64,000 nt of DNA from JAXGPF01 sp964463985 (GTDB taxonomy: Bacteria; Verrucomicrobiota; Kiritimatiellia; JAAZAB01), in contig CAYXEK010000005.1 of the NCBI GenBank assembly GCA_964463985.1, positions 1 through 64,000 of the forward strand, written 5' to 3'. A model generated the notes under the pieces. It was not told where the DNA came from. It saw only the letters and a list, made by a program, of their open reading frames with translations, and made no database searches. Shown piece by piece: positions 49,904-61,698 of this stretch (its first letter is position 1; each line of letters starts with the position of its first letter). The translations under genes were made by a program, and so were the position numbers.

Positions 49904-50323
49904 TTAACCTCCCGGCATGCGCATGACAAAGCGCGTGGGGATCGGCAACTTGGAAGCCGCCAGGCGCAGTGATTCGCGCGCCATGCGCTCCGGCACGCCC
50001 CCCACTTCAAACAACATGCGCCCATCCTTGACCACGGCCACCCAGAATTCCGGCACGCCCTTGCCTTTGCCCATGCGCGTCTCCAACGGCTTCTTGCTGA
50101 CCGGCTTGTCCGGAAAAATCCGCACCCAGACCTTGCCCTTCCTTTTCAAGCTGCGGTTAATCGCCACGCGGCAGGCTTCAATCTGGTTGGATTTGATCCA
50201 GGCGCGATCAAGGGCCTGCAGTCCAAACTCGCCAAACGCCAAGGTGTCGCCGGCGGTCGCCCGCCCCTTGCGGCTGCCGCGCTGGACCTTGCGATATTTA
50301 ACCCGACTAGGTATTAGCGGCAC
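49904..50323 (-). CDS. rplP: 50S ribosomal protein L16
   Basis: 139 residues. Starts at a GTG (50323), seven bases after GGGGAGGG, giving (M)PLIPSRVKYRKVQRG. FGEFGLQALDRAWIKSNQIEACRVA and KPLETRMGKGKGVPEFWVA are present. It overlaps the end of rpsC by 17 nt. Confidence 0.96.
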   Translation of the reverse strand: MPLIPSRVKYRKVQRGSRKGRATAGDTLAFGEFGLQALDRAWIKSNQIEACRVAINRSLKRKGKVWVRIFPDKPVSKKPLETRMGKGKGVPEFWVAVVKDGRMLFEVGGVPERMARESLRLAASKLPIPTRFVMRMPGG

Positions 50324-50975
50324 GGCGATACCCTCCCCTGCTGGCAGGCTCCGCTTCCGGATCCTTGCAAATCCAAACCTTCACGCCTATCTTGCCGGCC
50401 ACGGTCCGGGCTTCGGCAAAACCATAATCAATGCAGGCCCGCAGGGTGTGCAGCGGCACCTGGCCTTCCTTGTAAATCTCGCGGCGCGCCAGTTCCGCCC
50501 CGCCCAGGCGTCCGGCCACGGCCACCTTCACGCCCAGCGCCCGCTGGTCCATGACGGCCTTCATCGCCTTTTTCATCGCGCGGCGGAAGGAAACCCGGCG
50601 TTCCATCTGCACGGCGATGTTTTCGGCCACCAACTGGGCGTTCAAATCCGCCACGCGGATTTCCTTGATTTCCATGTAAATCTCGCGCCCGGTCATCTTG
50701 GCCAGTTCTTCGCGCAGCTTTTCAACGTCCTGGCCCTTGTGGCCGATCACCACGCCGGGACGGGCGGTGTAAATCGTCACGCGCGCCCGGTTGGCGTAGC
50801 GCTCGATCAACACATCCGGCACGGCGGCATTCTCCAGGCGCTCCCGCACAATTTTCCGAATTTTGATATCCTCGTGCAAGCAGTCGCCGAACTCGCGCTT
50901 GCCGGCATACCAGCGCGAACGCCAGTTTTTGTTAACCGTGACGCGCAAACCGATAGGATTGACCTTCTGTCCCAA
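50307..50975 (-). CDS. rpsC: 30S ribosomal protein S3
   Basis: 222 residues. Starts at a TTG (50975), 8 nt after AAAGGAG, giving (M)GQKVNPIGLRV, which matches S3 exactly; upstream codons do not. The KH domain (PGVVIGHKGQDVEKLREEL) and C-terminal domain are complete. Overlaps rplP by 17 nt. Confidence 0.95.
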   Translation of the reverse strand: MGQKVNPIGLRVTVNKNWRSRWYAGKREFGDCLHEDIKIRKIVRERLENAAVPDVLIERYANRARVTIYTARPGVVIGHKGQDVEKLREELAKMTGREIYMEIKEIRVADLNAQLVAENIAVQMERRVSFRRAMKKAMKAVMDQRALGVKVAVAGRLGGAELARREIYKEGQVPLHTLRACIDYGFAEARTVAGKIGVKVWICKDPEAEPASRGGYRRAANT

Positions 50976-50998
50976 GTGCCAGTCTCCTTTATAAATGA

Positions 50999-51343
50999 CT
51001 ATTTTTCCTGCCGGCCGTCGTCCAGCACCACGCGGATGTGGCTGGTCTGGCGGCGCACCGGCCGCACCATGCCGCGGGAACGCGGCCAAAACCGTTTCAT
51101 GGACGGCCCCTGTTCCACGATCACTTCTGCCACCCGAAAATCCTCGGCGGCGCGCTTGTGATTATTGGTCACATCCGCCACGGCCGTCTTCAAAACCTTG
51201 CCGATCGCCGCCGCCGCCTTGAGCGTGCTGAAACGCGTCACGCTCAGGGCTTCCGCCAGCGTCACGCCCCGCAGCCGCCGGGCCAGCGGCCGGGCCTTGG
51301 ACGGAGCCACGCGCACATATTTCGCCACAGACTCGATTTTCAT
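50999..51343 (-). CDS. rplV: 50S ribosomal protein L22
   Basis: 114 residues. VRVAPSKARPLARRLRG, and the tunnel loop region ending GPSMKRFWPRSRGMVRPVRRQTSHIRVVL, are intact; no macrolide-associated deletion is visible. Confidence 0.96.
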   Translation of the reverse strand: MKIESVAKYVRVAPSKARPLARRLRGVTLAEALSVTRFSTLKAAAAIGKVLKTAVADVTNNHKRAAEDFRVAEVIVEQGPSMKRFWPRSRGMVRPVRRQTSHIRVVLDDGRQEK

Positions 51344-51372
51344 TGCAATGCTTCCCTTCTGCCCCGGATGGA

Positions 51373-51657
51373 TTAAGTTTTCGCCACGGTCTTGTCGGTA
51401 TGAATGCCGTGTTTGCGGAAAATGCGCGTAGGCGCGAACTCGCCCAGGCGATGGCCAACCATGTTTTCCGAAACGTACACCGTGATATGCGCCTTGCCGT
51501 TGTGCACCGCAAAGGTATGGCCCACGAATTCCGGCAGCACCATCGAACGGCGCGACCAGGTTTTGATCGGGCGCTTTTCACCCGAGCGGTTCAAATGCTC
51601 AACCTTTTTCAGCAGGCTGGCATCCACAAACGGCCCCTTTTTCAGCGAACGTGACAT
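51373..51657 (-). CDS. rpsS: 30S ribosomal protein S19
   Basis: 94 residues. MSRSLKKGPFVDASLLKKV, IKTWSRRSMVLPEFVGHTFAVHNG and GHRLGEFAPTRIFRKHG are diagnostic. Confidence 0.97.
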   Translation of the reverse strand: MSRSLKKGPFVDASLLKKVEHLNRSGEKRPIKTWSRRSMVLPEFVGHTFAVHNGKAHITVYVSENMVGHRLGEFAPTRIFRKHGIHTDKTVAKT

Positions 51658-51660
51658 GGC

Positions 51661-52482
51661 TTATTTTCTCCGTGCAACAATGAATCGGTTGGACCGGCTG
51701 CGCCGGACGCGTGTCTTCAAACCCTTGGCATACTGGCCCCACGGCGAACGCGGGTGTCCGCCGGTGGAGCGGCCTTCGCCGCCGCCGAGCGGATGGTCGA
51801 TCGGATTCATGGCGCGGCCGCGCACCGTCGGCCGGATGCCGCGCCAGCGCTTGCAGCCGGCCTTGCCGTACAACACGTTTTCATGATCGCCGTTGCTGAC
51901 ATGCCCGATGGCGGCCGCGCAATTCACATGCAGCAAGCGCACCTCGCCCGACGGCAGACGCACGTTGGCGTAATCGCCCTCGCGGGACATCAAAACCGCC
52001 GCCAGGCCGGCGCTGCGCACCAACTGGCCGCCGCGGCCGGGCTGCGTTTCGATGTTGTGCAACTCCGTGCCCATGGGAATGCGCCCCAGCGGCAGCATGT
52101 TGCCGACCTGCGGCTCGGCGGCCGCGCCGGACATGACGGTCGCGCCGACCTTGAGTCCGTCCGGCGCCAGGATATAGCGTTTTTCGCCGTCGCGGTAATG
52201 CAGCAGCGCGATGCGCGCGGAACGGTTGGGATCGTATTCAATGGCGGCCACCCGCGCCGGCAGATTCAACTTGCCGCGCCGGAAATCAATCACGCGGTAT
52301 TTGCGGCGGACCCCGCCGCCACGGTGGCGGGTGGTTATGCGGCCGGCGGAATTGCGACCGCCGGTTTTGGACTGCGCGCGCAACAAGCGCCGTTCAGGAC
52401 GCCGGCGCGTCACTTCCTCGAAAGTTGGAGCGGCGGCAAAGCGTCGGCTGGGAGTGGTGGGGTTATATGTTTTTACTGGCAT
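51661..52482 (-). CDS. rplB: 50S ribosomal protein L2
   Basis: 273 residues, standard length. Begins MPVKTYNPTTPSRRFA; SAGRITTRHRGGGVRR-like region, LPSGEVRLLHVNCAAAIG and MNPIDHPLGGGEGR near the end are the conserved rRNA-binding parts. Required for peptidyl transfer. Confidence 0.97.
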   Translation of the reverse strand: MPVKTYNPTTPSRRFAAAPTFEEVTRRRPERRLLRAQSKTGGRNSAGRITTRHRGGGVRRKYRVIDFRRGKLNLPARVAAIEYDPNRSARIALLHYRDGEKRYILAPDGLKVGATVMSGAAAEPQVGNMLPLGRIPMGTELHNIETQPGRGGQLVRSAGLAAVLMSREGDYANVRLPSGEVRLLHVNCAAAIGHVSNGDHENVLYGKAGCKRWRGIRPTVRGRAMNPIDHPLGGGEGRSTGGHPRSPWGQYAKGLKTRVRRSRSNRFIVARRK

Positions 52483-52491
52483 GGCCTCTCC

Positions 52492-52776
52492 TTAAACTAC
52501 CTCGATCTTGTCGCCGGGCTTGAGCGTGACCATGGCCCTTTTGGCGGCGGAAGTCCGGCCGAACTTCATCGAGCGTTCGCGCCGCAGCTTGCCCTGGCGG
52601 TTCATGGTGTTTACCCGCACAACCCGCACCTTGAAAATTTGCTCCACGGCCTGCTTGATTTCCAGCTTGTTGGCCGAGGGATCCACCTGGAAGCAATAGC
52701 GGTTGTCCTGCTCCATGGCCCGGCTGTTCTTCTCGGTCAGCACCAACTTGCGTATTATGGAATATGCCGTTTTCAT
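52492..52776 (-). CDS. rplW: 50S ribosomal protein L23
   Basis: 94 residues, docking site for trigger factor and SRP at the exit tunnel. KLVLTEKNSRAMEQDNRYCFQVD and IKQAVEQIFKVRVVRVNTMN are typical. Overlaps rplD by 4 nt. Confidence 0.96.
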   Translation of the reverse strand: MKTAYSIIRKLVLTEKNSRAMEQDNRYCFQVDPSANKLEIKQAVEQIFKVRVVRVNTMNRQGKLRRERSMKFGRTSAAKRAMVTLKPGDKIEVV

Positions 52777-53420
52777 CCTTCCGCCACCGCCTTTTTACCC
52801 TGCAGTCTTTGCATGATCGTTTCCAGGGCCGCGCGCTCCGCCAGCAACGCCGGGTATTCCAGCAACTGGTAGACGTTCAAATCCCGCGCGCGGGCCAGTT
52901 CCAACTGCGGCAAATTACGCGCCGCGCGTGCCAGGGCCGGCGGGAGTTCCGCCGCCACAATCAGCACCTTGCCGGTCACCGACAAATCCTTGAGCAATTG
53001 CGCCATACTCCTGGTCTTGGCGTCCGGCAAATCAAAATTTTCAATCACCCGCACCGCCCCCGCCGCCAGTTTTTCGCTGAAGGCCCGGCGGAAAGCCAGT
53101 TGCAGGGTCTTGCGGTTGATGGACTTGGCGTAACTGCGCGGATGCGGGCCGAAGACCACGCCGCCGCCGCGCCAAAGAGGCGACCGGCGATAACCCGCCC
53201 GCGCCCGGCCCAAGCCTTTTTGTTTCCAGGGTTTCTTGTTGCTGCCGGCCACCGCGCCCTTGCCGCGCGTGCTGGCGCTGCCGGCCCGCTGCCCGGCCCG
53301 GAAGGCCACCACGGCATCCTGCACGGCCTGGGCGCCGCGATCTTTAACCAGCAGTTCGTCCGGTATGTCGAAACTGCCGCAATTTTCACCGCGCTTGTTG
53401 ATCACCGCTATCGTACTCAT
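52773..53420 (-). CDS. rplD: 50S ribosomal protein L4
   Basis: 215 residues. In E. coli L4 represses the S10 operon; here the S10 leader is absent because fusA lies 7 nt upstream of rpsJ. The loop STRGKGAVAGSNKKPWKQKGLGRARAG and the rest of the fold are complete. Overlaps rplC and rplW by 4 nt each. Confidence 0.96.
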   Translation of the reverse strand: MSTIAVINKRGENCGSFDIPDELLVKDRGAQAVQDAVVAFRAGQRAGSASTRGKGAVAGSNKKPWKQKGLGRARAGYRRSPLWRGGGVVFGPHPRSYAKSINRKTLQLAFRRAFSEKLAAGAVRVIENFDLPDAKTRSMAQLLKDLSVTGKVLIVAAELPPALARAARNLPQLELARARDLNVYQLLEYPALLAERAALETIMQRLQGKKAVAEG

Positions 53421-54058
53421 TCCTTGCCACCCTTTTTCAACGCCCGTTTGATGACCACCACGGCCCCGGCATGCCCCGGGACCGCGCCCTGGACCAGCAG
53501 CATGTTGTCCGACGGCCGGACCTGCACCACCCTTAAATTCTGCTGGGTAACCCGCAGATGGCCCATGTGGCCGGGCATGCGCTTGCCCTTGTGAACCCGC
53601 CCGGGCAATTCGCGGCAGCCGATCGAGCCGATGCGGCGCTTCGAATGTCCGCCGTGCGTCATGACGCCGCCGGCCATGCCGTGCCGCCGCATAACGCCCT
53701 GAAAACCCTTGCCCTTGGTCATGCCCGTGATATCCACGTGGGTGGTCTTGGTGAAAATTTCCGCGTTCACCACGTCGCCGGGCTTGAAATCTTCTCCCTC
53801 ATCCAACCCGAATTCGCGGCAATGACGCTTGAAGGGCAGGTTGTTTTTCCGGAAAATCCCGGCGGCCGGCCGCGCCAGCCGGCGCTCCGCCGCGTCGCCG
53901 AAGCCAAGCTGCACAGCGTCGTACCCATCGGCCCCGTCGGCGCGCTTGCGCTGCAGCACCACGCAGGGACCGCACTCCAGTACCGTCACCGGCACCTGTT
54001 CGCCCTGTTCGTTGAAAACGCGGGCCATTCCTATTTTTCTGCCAATTAAGCCTTGCAT
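53417..54058 (-). CDS. rplC: 50S ribosomal protein L3
   Basis: 213 residues. GLIGRKIGMARVF at the start and DITGMTKGKGFQGVMRRHGMAGG, GSIGCRELPGRVHKGKRMPGHMG in the loop near the peptidyl-transferase centre are conserved. The gene overlaps rplD by 4 nt. Confidence 0.97.
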   Translation of the reverse strand: MQGLIGRKIGMARVFNEQGEQVPVTVLECGPCVVLQRKRADGADGYDAVQLGFGDAAERRLARPAAGIFRKNNLPFKRHCREFGLDEGEDFKPGDVVNAEIFTKTTHVDITGMTKGKGFQGVMRRHGMAGGVMTHGGHSKRRIGSIGCRELPGRVHKGKRMPGHMGHLRVTQQNLRVVQVRPSDNMLLVQGAVPGHAGAVVVIKRALKKGGKE

Positions 54059-54070
54059 AAAACTTCCCGC

Positions 54071-54379
54071 TCAAATCCTGATTGAAATGTCCACTCCCGC
54101 CGGCAAATTCAGCTTCTTGAGTTCATCCACGGTCTTGGCCGTCGGCCCGATTATATCCAGCAGGCGTTTGTGCGTGCGGATTTCAAATTGTTCCATGGAC
54201 TTCTTGTCGCCATGCGGCGCGCGATTGACGCAATAGCGTTCCACACGCGTCGGGAGCGGGGTCGGCCCGGCCACCCGGGCGCCGGTGCGTTTAGCGGTAT
54301 CAACGATCTCGCCCGCGGATTGATCCAGGGCGCGAAAATCATAAGATTTTAACCTGATGCGTATGCGTTGTTCTTCCAT
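54071..54379 (-). CDS. rpsJ: 30S ribosomal protein S10
   Basis: 102 residues. RIRIRLKSYDFRALDQSAGEIVDTAKRTGA and GPTPLPTRVERYCVNRAPHGDKKSMEQFEIRTHKRL are diagnostic. First gene of the S10 block. It lies 7 nt after fusA, so no separate tuf gene intervenes. Confidence 0.97.
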   Translation of the reverse strand: MEEQRIRIRLKSYDFRALDQSAGEIVDTAKRTGARVAGPTPLPTRVERYCVNRAPHGDKKSMEQFEIRTHKRLLDIIGPTAKTVDELKKLNLPAGVDISIRI

Positions 54380-54386
54380 GCCTGAG

Positions 54387-56528
<2,142 letters not shown>

Positions 56529-56534
56529 GTTGTT

Positions 56535-57005
56535 TTACCACTTATAATGCGCAAAGGCCTTGTTGGCCTGGGCCATCTTATGCGTGTCATCGCGCTTCTT
56601 GACGGCATTCCCCTGGTTCTTGAAGGCATCCAGCAGTTCCAGGCCCATGGCCTTCCACATCGGCACGCCCTTGCGCGCGTGGGCATACTGAATCAGCCAG
56701 CGCAACGCCAGCGCGAGCTGGCGGTCCGGGCTGATTTCAACGGGGACTTGGTAGGTGGCGCCGCCGACGCGGCGCGATTTGACCTCGATCTTGGGCTTGA
56801 TGTTTTCGATGGCCCGCATCATGACTTCCAGGGACTCTTCCTCCTGCTGCTTGCCGATGAAATCCAACATGCCGTAAACCACGTTCTCCGCCGTGGTTTT
56901 CTTGCCTGCCTGCATGACAATGCTGATCAAGCGCCCGACCAGGTGGTTGTTGAACCGCAAGTCCGGCATGACCGCCCGCTTTTCCGCTCTATGTCTCCTC
57001 GCCAT
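56535..57005 (-). CDS. rpsG: 30S ribosomal protein S7
   Basis: 156 residues. MARRHRAEKR, NNHLVGRLISIVMQAGKK, RRVGGATYQVPVEI and KRDDTHKMAQANKAFAHYKW are the conserved parts. S7 nucleates the 30S head. Confidence 0.97.
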   Translation of the reverse strand: MARRHRAEKRAVMPDLRFNNHLVGRLISIVMQAGKKTTAENVVYGMLDFIGKQQEEESLEVMMRAIENIKPKIEVKSRRVGGATYQVPVEISPDRQLALALRWLIQYAHARKGVPMWKAMGLELLDAFKNQGNAVKKRDDTHKMAQANKAFAHYKW

Positions 57006-57029
57006 AATCTCCCGTCCGCGGTGTGATGA

Positions 57030-57410
<381 letters not shown>

Positions 57411-57433
57411 TTTGTTTCTCCCGGAAAACCGCA

Positions 57434-57462
57434 AACATAACAAAACATTCTGGCGATGGCAA
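57434..57462 (-). promoter_or_regulatory. promoter of the rpsL-to-rplQ ribosomal superoperon
   Basis: On the minus strand TTGCCA (57462-57457), 17 nt, TATGTT (57439-57434), 23 nt before the rpsL ATG. It lies in the 66 nt between rpoC and rpsL. The string of genes behind it has no other clear promoter until well into the spc region. Confidence 0.6.
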
Positions 57463-57476
57463 ATTAAAATTGCAGT

Positions 57477-60400
57477 TTAAGTCAAAAGTTTCTTCAGTTC
57501 GTTCTCTTTTTCGGAGGATTCCGGCGCCGCTTCGGCGGGAATGGGCTCCGCCAGGGGCACCAGCTTGATGTGCTTGTTGGCGGGGAAACCCACGCCGGCC
57601 GGGATCAGGTGCCCCATGATCACGTTTTCCTTGAATCCGTAAAGATGGTCGTGCTTGCCCTGCGTGGCAGCCTCGGTCAGCACGCGGGTGGTGTCCTGGA
57701 ACGAAGCGGCGGAAATGAAGCTTTCGGTTTCAATCGAAGCCTTGGTCACCCCCAGCAGCGCCGGCGTGGCCTCGGCCGGACGCTTGCCTTCGGCCATGGC
57801 TTTCTGGTTGACTTCCTGGAAGCGGTTCTTGTCCACCAGCTCATTCCAGAGAAACTCCGTTTCCCCGACGTCGGTAATGCGAACCTTGCGCAGCATCTGG
57901 CGGACGATGATTTCAATGTGCTTGTCGTTTATTTCCACGCCCTGCAGACGGTAAACTTCCTGGACTTCGTTTACCAGGTAAGCCTGCAGTTCCTGGGGTC
58001 CGCAGACTTCCAGGATTTCCTGCGGCACGATCGGCCCTTCGGTCAGCGGCTCGCCTTTTTCGACGTAATCGCCCTTGAAAACGATGATGTGCTTGCCGAT
58101 GGGAATGTTGTGTTCTTCCTCGGCGTTGGTGGCGACGTCCCGCACGATCAGGCGGCGTGTGCCGCGCTGGATGCCGCCGAAATCCACTATGCCGGCGATC
58201 TTGGAAATTTCCGCCGCATCCTTGGGGCGGCGGGCTTCGAACAATTCCGCCACGCGCGGCAAACCACCGGTGATATCGCGGGTCTTGGCCTCCTTGCGGG
58301 GAGTCTTGGCCAGCACCGCGCCGGCGGTGACCGAACTGCCCTTGAGGACCACGACATGGGCGCCGGCCGGGATGCTGTAGTTGGCGAGGACCGCATTGTT
58401 TTCAGGATTTTTGATGATGATCTGCGGGTGAATGTCTTCGCGGTAATCCAGCACGACCAGTTCCTTGAAACCGGTGATCGGATCAATGTCAACCTTCATG
58501 GAAACGTTTTCCACGAAATCGCGGAAGGACACCACGCCGTCGAATTCGGTGATGATCGGCACGCTATGCGGCTCCCAGCGGACGAAAATCTGGCCCTTGG
58601 CCACCGCTGCGCCGTCGTTCACGGAAAGCAACGAACCCACCACCAGCTTGTGATGCTCCAACTCCTGGCCGTCCTTGCCGAGAATCCGGGCCACGCCGTT
58701 TTTGTTCAGGACCACGAACTGTCCCTGGGCGTTCTTGACCATGCGCACATCCTGGTAATGCACCGTGCCGGCATTCTTGGCGGCGATGTGCGGCTGGATG
58801 GCGCGGGAACTGGCCGCGCCGCCGATGTGGAACGTGCGCATCGTCAACTGGGTGCCGGGTTCGCCGATGGACTGGGCGCCGATGATCCCCACGGCGGTGC
58901 CCAGCTCAACCGGCCGGTCGGTGGTCAGGTCGCGCCCGTAGCACTTGGCGCAAACGCCGCGCCGCGATTCGCAGGTCAACACGCTGCGTATGCGGACCTG
59001 CTCGATCCCGCTGCGTTCAATCAACTCGGCGTCCGCTTCGCTGATGTCCTGGCCGGCGCCCACCAGCAATTCCCCGGTCGTCGGATGGCGGATATCGTCG
59101 AGCGCGGTGCGGCCGATAATGCGGGAACTGAGCGAAACTTCCACGCCGCTGGCGATGGCCCCCACGCGGATGCCGTTCAGCGTGTTGCAATCATGTTCCG
59201 TGATGATCACGTCCTGCGCCACATCCACCAGCTTGCGGGTCAGGTAGCCGGCGTCGGCGGTTTTCAACGCCGTGTCCGCCAGGCCCTTCCGGGCGCCGTG
59301 CGTACTGATGAAATATTCCAGGACGCTCAACCCCTCGCGGAAATTGGAAAGAATCGGCTGCTCGATGATTTCCCCGGAAGGCTTGGCCATCAAACCGCGC
59401 ATGCCGGCTAATTGGCGGATTTGCTGGCGGCTGCCGCGCGCGCCGGAATCCACCATCATGTACAGCGGATTGGGCTCGGGAACGCCGCCGTTTTTACGGA
59501 TGGCCTCGAACATGGTGTGGGTGGTTTCATCCGTGGCGCGGGTCCAGATGTCAATCACCTTGTTATAGCGCTCGCCGTCGGTAATGATGCCCCGCCGGTA
59601 TTGCTGGTCCACCTCGGCAATCAGGTCGCGGGCCTCGCGGATGATCTGGTTCTTTTCCGTCGGGGTGATCATGTCCACCAGCGCGATGGAAATGCCTGTC
59701 AGGGTGGCGTATTTGAAGCCGAGCGTTTTCAGCTTGTCCACCACGCGGATCGTTTCATCCTGTCCGGCGGCGTGGAAGCATTTCCAGATGATGGTGCCGG
59801 CCAGCTTCTTGGTGACGGTTTCGTTGATGAAGCCCACCTGGCGCGGGAAAATCCCGTTGAAAAACACGCGCCCCACCGTCGTCAAAAGCGTCCGCTGGTC
59901 GCTCTTGCCGTAAACGGTCTGGCTGAGGTAATCGGGATTGCGGAACCGGATGGGAGTATGCGCGCGCACGCGGCCGCTGTCATAAGCGAACTGGACCTCT
60001 TCCGCGTCGGCAAACATCGGCAGGTGCCGGTCCGTCTGCTTCGGGTCCATCCCCGCCAGGGAATCGCCCATGGTCAGGTAATAAATTCCCAGGGCAATGT
60101 CCTGGCTGGGCGTCATGATCGGCTTGCCGTTGGAAGGCGAAAACAGGTTGTTGGTCGAAAGCATCAGCATCCGCGATTCCAACTGCGCCTCGATGGACAG
60201 CGGCACGTGCACCGCCATCTGGTCGCCGTCGAAGTCCGCGTTGAAGGCCGTGCAGACCAGCGGATGCAGCTGGATGGCGTCGCCCTCGATCAGCACCGGC
60301 TCGAAGGACTGGATGCTGAGACGGTGGAGCGTGGGGGCGCGGTTCAGCATGACCGTCTTGCCCTTGATCACTTCGTCCAGGGCGTCCCAGACGGCGTCCA

Positions 60401-61658
60401 CCTGGCTCTCGATCATTTTCTTGGCGCCGCGCACGGTGTGCACCACGCCTTTCTGCTTGAGCTTGCGGATGATGAAGGGCTCGAAGAGCACCATCGCCAT
60501 TTTCTTGGGCAGACCGCACTGGTGCAGGGCCAGTTCCGGGCCGACCACGATCACGGAGCGGCCGGAATAATCCACGCGTTTGCCCAGCAGGTTCTGCCGG
60601 AAACGCCCCTGCTTGCCCTTCAGCATGTCGCTGAGCGATTTCAGGGGGCGGTTGCCCGAGCCGACCACCGGCCGGCCATGGCGTCCGTTGTCCAGCAGGG
60701 CGTCCACGGCTTCCTGCAACATGCGTTTTTCGTTGCGGATGATGACATCCGGGGTCTTCAGCATCAGCAGGTTTTTCAGCCGGTTGTTGCGGTTGATCAC
60801 GCGCCGGTACAAATCGTTCAAATCCGAGGTGGCGAAGCGCCCGCCTTCCAGGGGGACCAGGGGCCGCAAATCCGGCGGAATCACCGGCACGACGCTCAGG
60901 ATCATCCATTCCGGGCGCAGGTTGTTCAGCCGCATGTTTTCCACCAGGCTCATGCGCTTGGCGAGTTTCTTGCGGGTCTGCTTGCTGCGGGTGTTCTGCA
61001 TTTCCTCTTCCAGGCGGTTCATCATCTCCGCCAGGTCAATCTGCTGGAGCAGGTCGCGGATTGCCTCCGCGCCGGTCTTGGCAGTGAATTCCTCGTTGAA
61101 CTGCTCCTGCGCTTCGCGGTATTCGTCCTCGCGCAACACCTGGCCCGTCTTGAGCGTGGTGTTGCGCGGCTCCACCACGATGTAATCCTCGTAGTACACG
61201 ATCCGCTCAAGCTCGCGGGCGGTCAAATTCAGCAGGAGCCCGATGCGGCTGGGGGTGCACTTGAAAAACCAGATATGCGATACCGGCACGGCCAGCTCGA
61301 TATGCCCCATGCGTTCACGCCGGACGCGCGCCATGGTCACTTCCACGCCGCAACGGTCGCAGACCACGCCTTTATGCTTGATGCGCTTGTACTTGCCGCA
61401 GCTGCATTCCCAATCCTTCTGCGGACCGAAAATCTTCTCGCAGAACAATCCGCCGCGTTCCGGCTTGTAAGTGCGGTAATTAATGGTTTCCGGATTCTTG
61501 ACTTCGCCATAACTCCAGGAACGGATTGTTTCCGGCGCCGCCAGGCCGATGCCGACGAAATCGAAGTCCGCCGGCTTGCTCATATCGGGAACCGTTTTGG
61601 CGTTTAGTATATCCACCGTACACCCCGCGATCTTGCTTGTTGTATAATAAAAACTCAT
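57477..61658 (-). CDS. rpoC: DNA-directed RNA polymerase beta' subunit
   Basis: 1393 residues. The N-terminal zinc site CSCGKYKR...CDRCGV, the catalytic NADFDGDQMAVH (three Mg-binding Asp), bridge-helix region GARGSRQQIRQLAGMRGLM and the second zinc site CESRRGVCAKCYG are complete. The start is the ATG at 61658; an internal ATG at 61583 (MSKPADFDFVGIGLA), closer to where conserved sequence begins, is an alternative. It follows rpoB after 40 nt. Confidence 0.96.
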   Translation of the reverse strand: MSFYYTTSKIAGCTVDILNAKTVPDMSKPADFDFVGIGLAAPETIRSWSYGEVKNPETINYRTYKPERGGLFCEKIFGPQKDWECSCGKYKRIKHKGVVCDRCGVEVTMARVRRERMGHIELAVPVSHIWFFKCTPSRIGLLLNLTARELERIVYYEDYIVVEPRNTTLKTGQVLREDEYREAQEQFNEEFTAKTGAEAIRDLLQQIDLAEMMNRLEEEMQNTRSKQTRKKLAKRMSLVENMRLNNLRPEWMILSVVPVIPPDLRPLVPLEGGRFATSDLNDLYRRVINRNNRLKNLLMLKTPDVIIRNEKRMLQEAVDALLDNGRHGRPVVGSGNRPLKSLSDMLKGKQGRFRQNLLGKRVDYSGRSVIVVGPELALHQCGLPKKMAMVLFEPFIIRKLKQKGVVHTVRGAKKMIESQVDAVWDALDEVIKGKTVMLNRAPTLHRLSIQSFEPVLIEGDAIQLHPLVCTAFNADFDGDQMAVHVPLSIEAQLESRMLMLSTNNLFSPSNGKPIMTPSQDIALGIYYLTMGDSLAGMDPKQTDRHLPMFADAEEVQFAYDSGRVRAHTPIRFRNPDYLSQTVYGKSDQRTLLTTVGRVFFNGIFPRQVGFINETVTKKLAGTIIWKCFHAAGQDETIRVVDKLKTLGFKYATLTGISIALVDMITPTEKNQIIREARDLIAEVDQQYRRGIITDGERYNKVIDIWTRATDETTHTMFEAIRKNGGVPEPNPLYMMVDSGARGSRQQIRQLAGMRGLMAKPSGEIIEQPILSNFREGLSVLEYFISTHGARKGLADTALKTADAGYLTRKLVDVAQDVIITEHDCNTLNGIRVGAIASGVEVSLSSRIIGRTALDDIRHPTTGELLVGAGQDISEADAELIERSGIEQVRIRSVLTCESRRGVCAKCYGRDLTTDRPVELGTAVGIIGAQSIGEPGTQLTMRTFHIGGAASSRAIQPHIAAKNAGTVHYQDVRMVKNAQGQFVVLNKNGVARILGKDGQELEHHKLVVGSLLSVNDGAAVAKGQIFVRWEPHSVPIITEFDGVVSFRDFVENVSMKVDIDPITGFKELVVLDYREDIHPQIIIKNPENNAVLANYSIPAGAHVVVLKGSSVTAGAVLAKTPRKEAKTRDITGGLPRVAELFEARRPKDAAEISKIAGIVDFGGIQRGTRRLIVRDVATNAEEEHNIPIGKHIIVFKGDYVEKGEPLTEGPIVPQEILEVCGPQELQAYLVNEVQEVYRLQGVEINDKHIEIIVRQMLRKVRITDVGETEFLWNELVDKNRFQEVNQKAMAEGKRPAEATPALLGVTKASIETESFISAASFQDTTRVLTEAATQGKHDHLYGFKENVIMGHLIPAGVGFPANKHIKLVPLAEPIPAEAAPESSEKENELKKLLT

Positions 61659-61698
61659 CCGCCGGCGGCCGCCGGCGGAGCTTGCAGCCCGCCGGAGC

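Noticed and set aside
59412..61607. 731-codon open frame on the plus strand opposite rpoC
   Set aside because: Antisense shadow of rpoC; same biased composition and no domain pattern.
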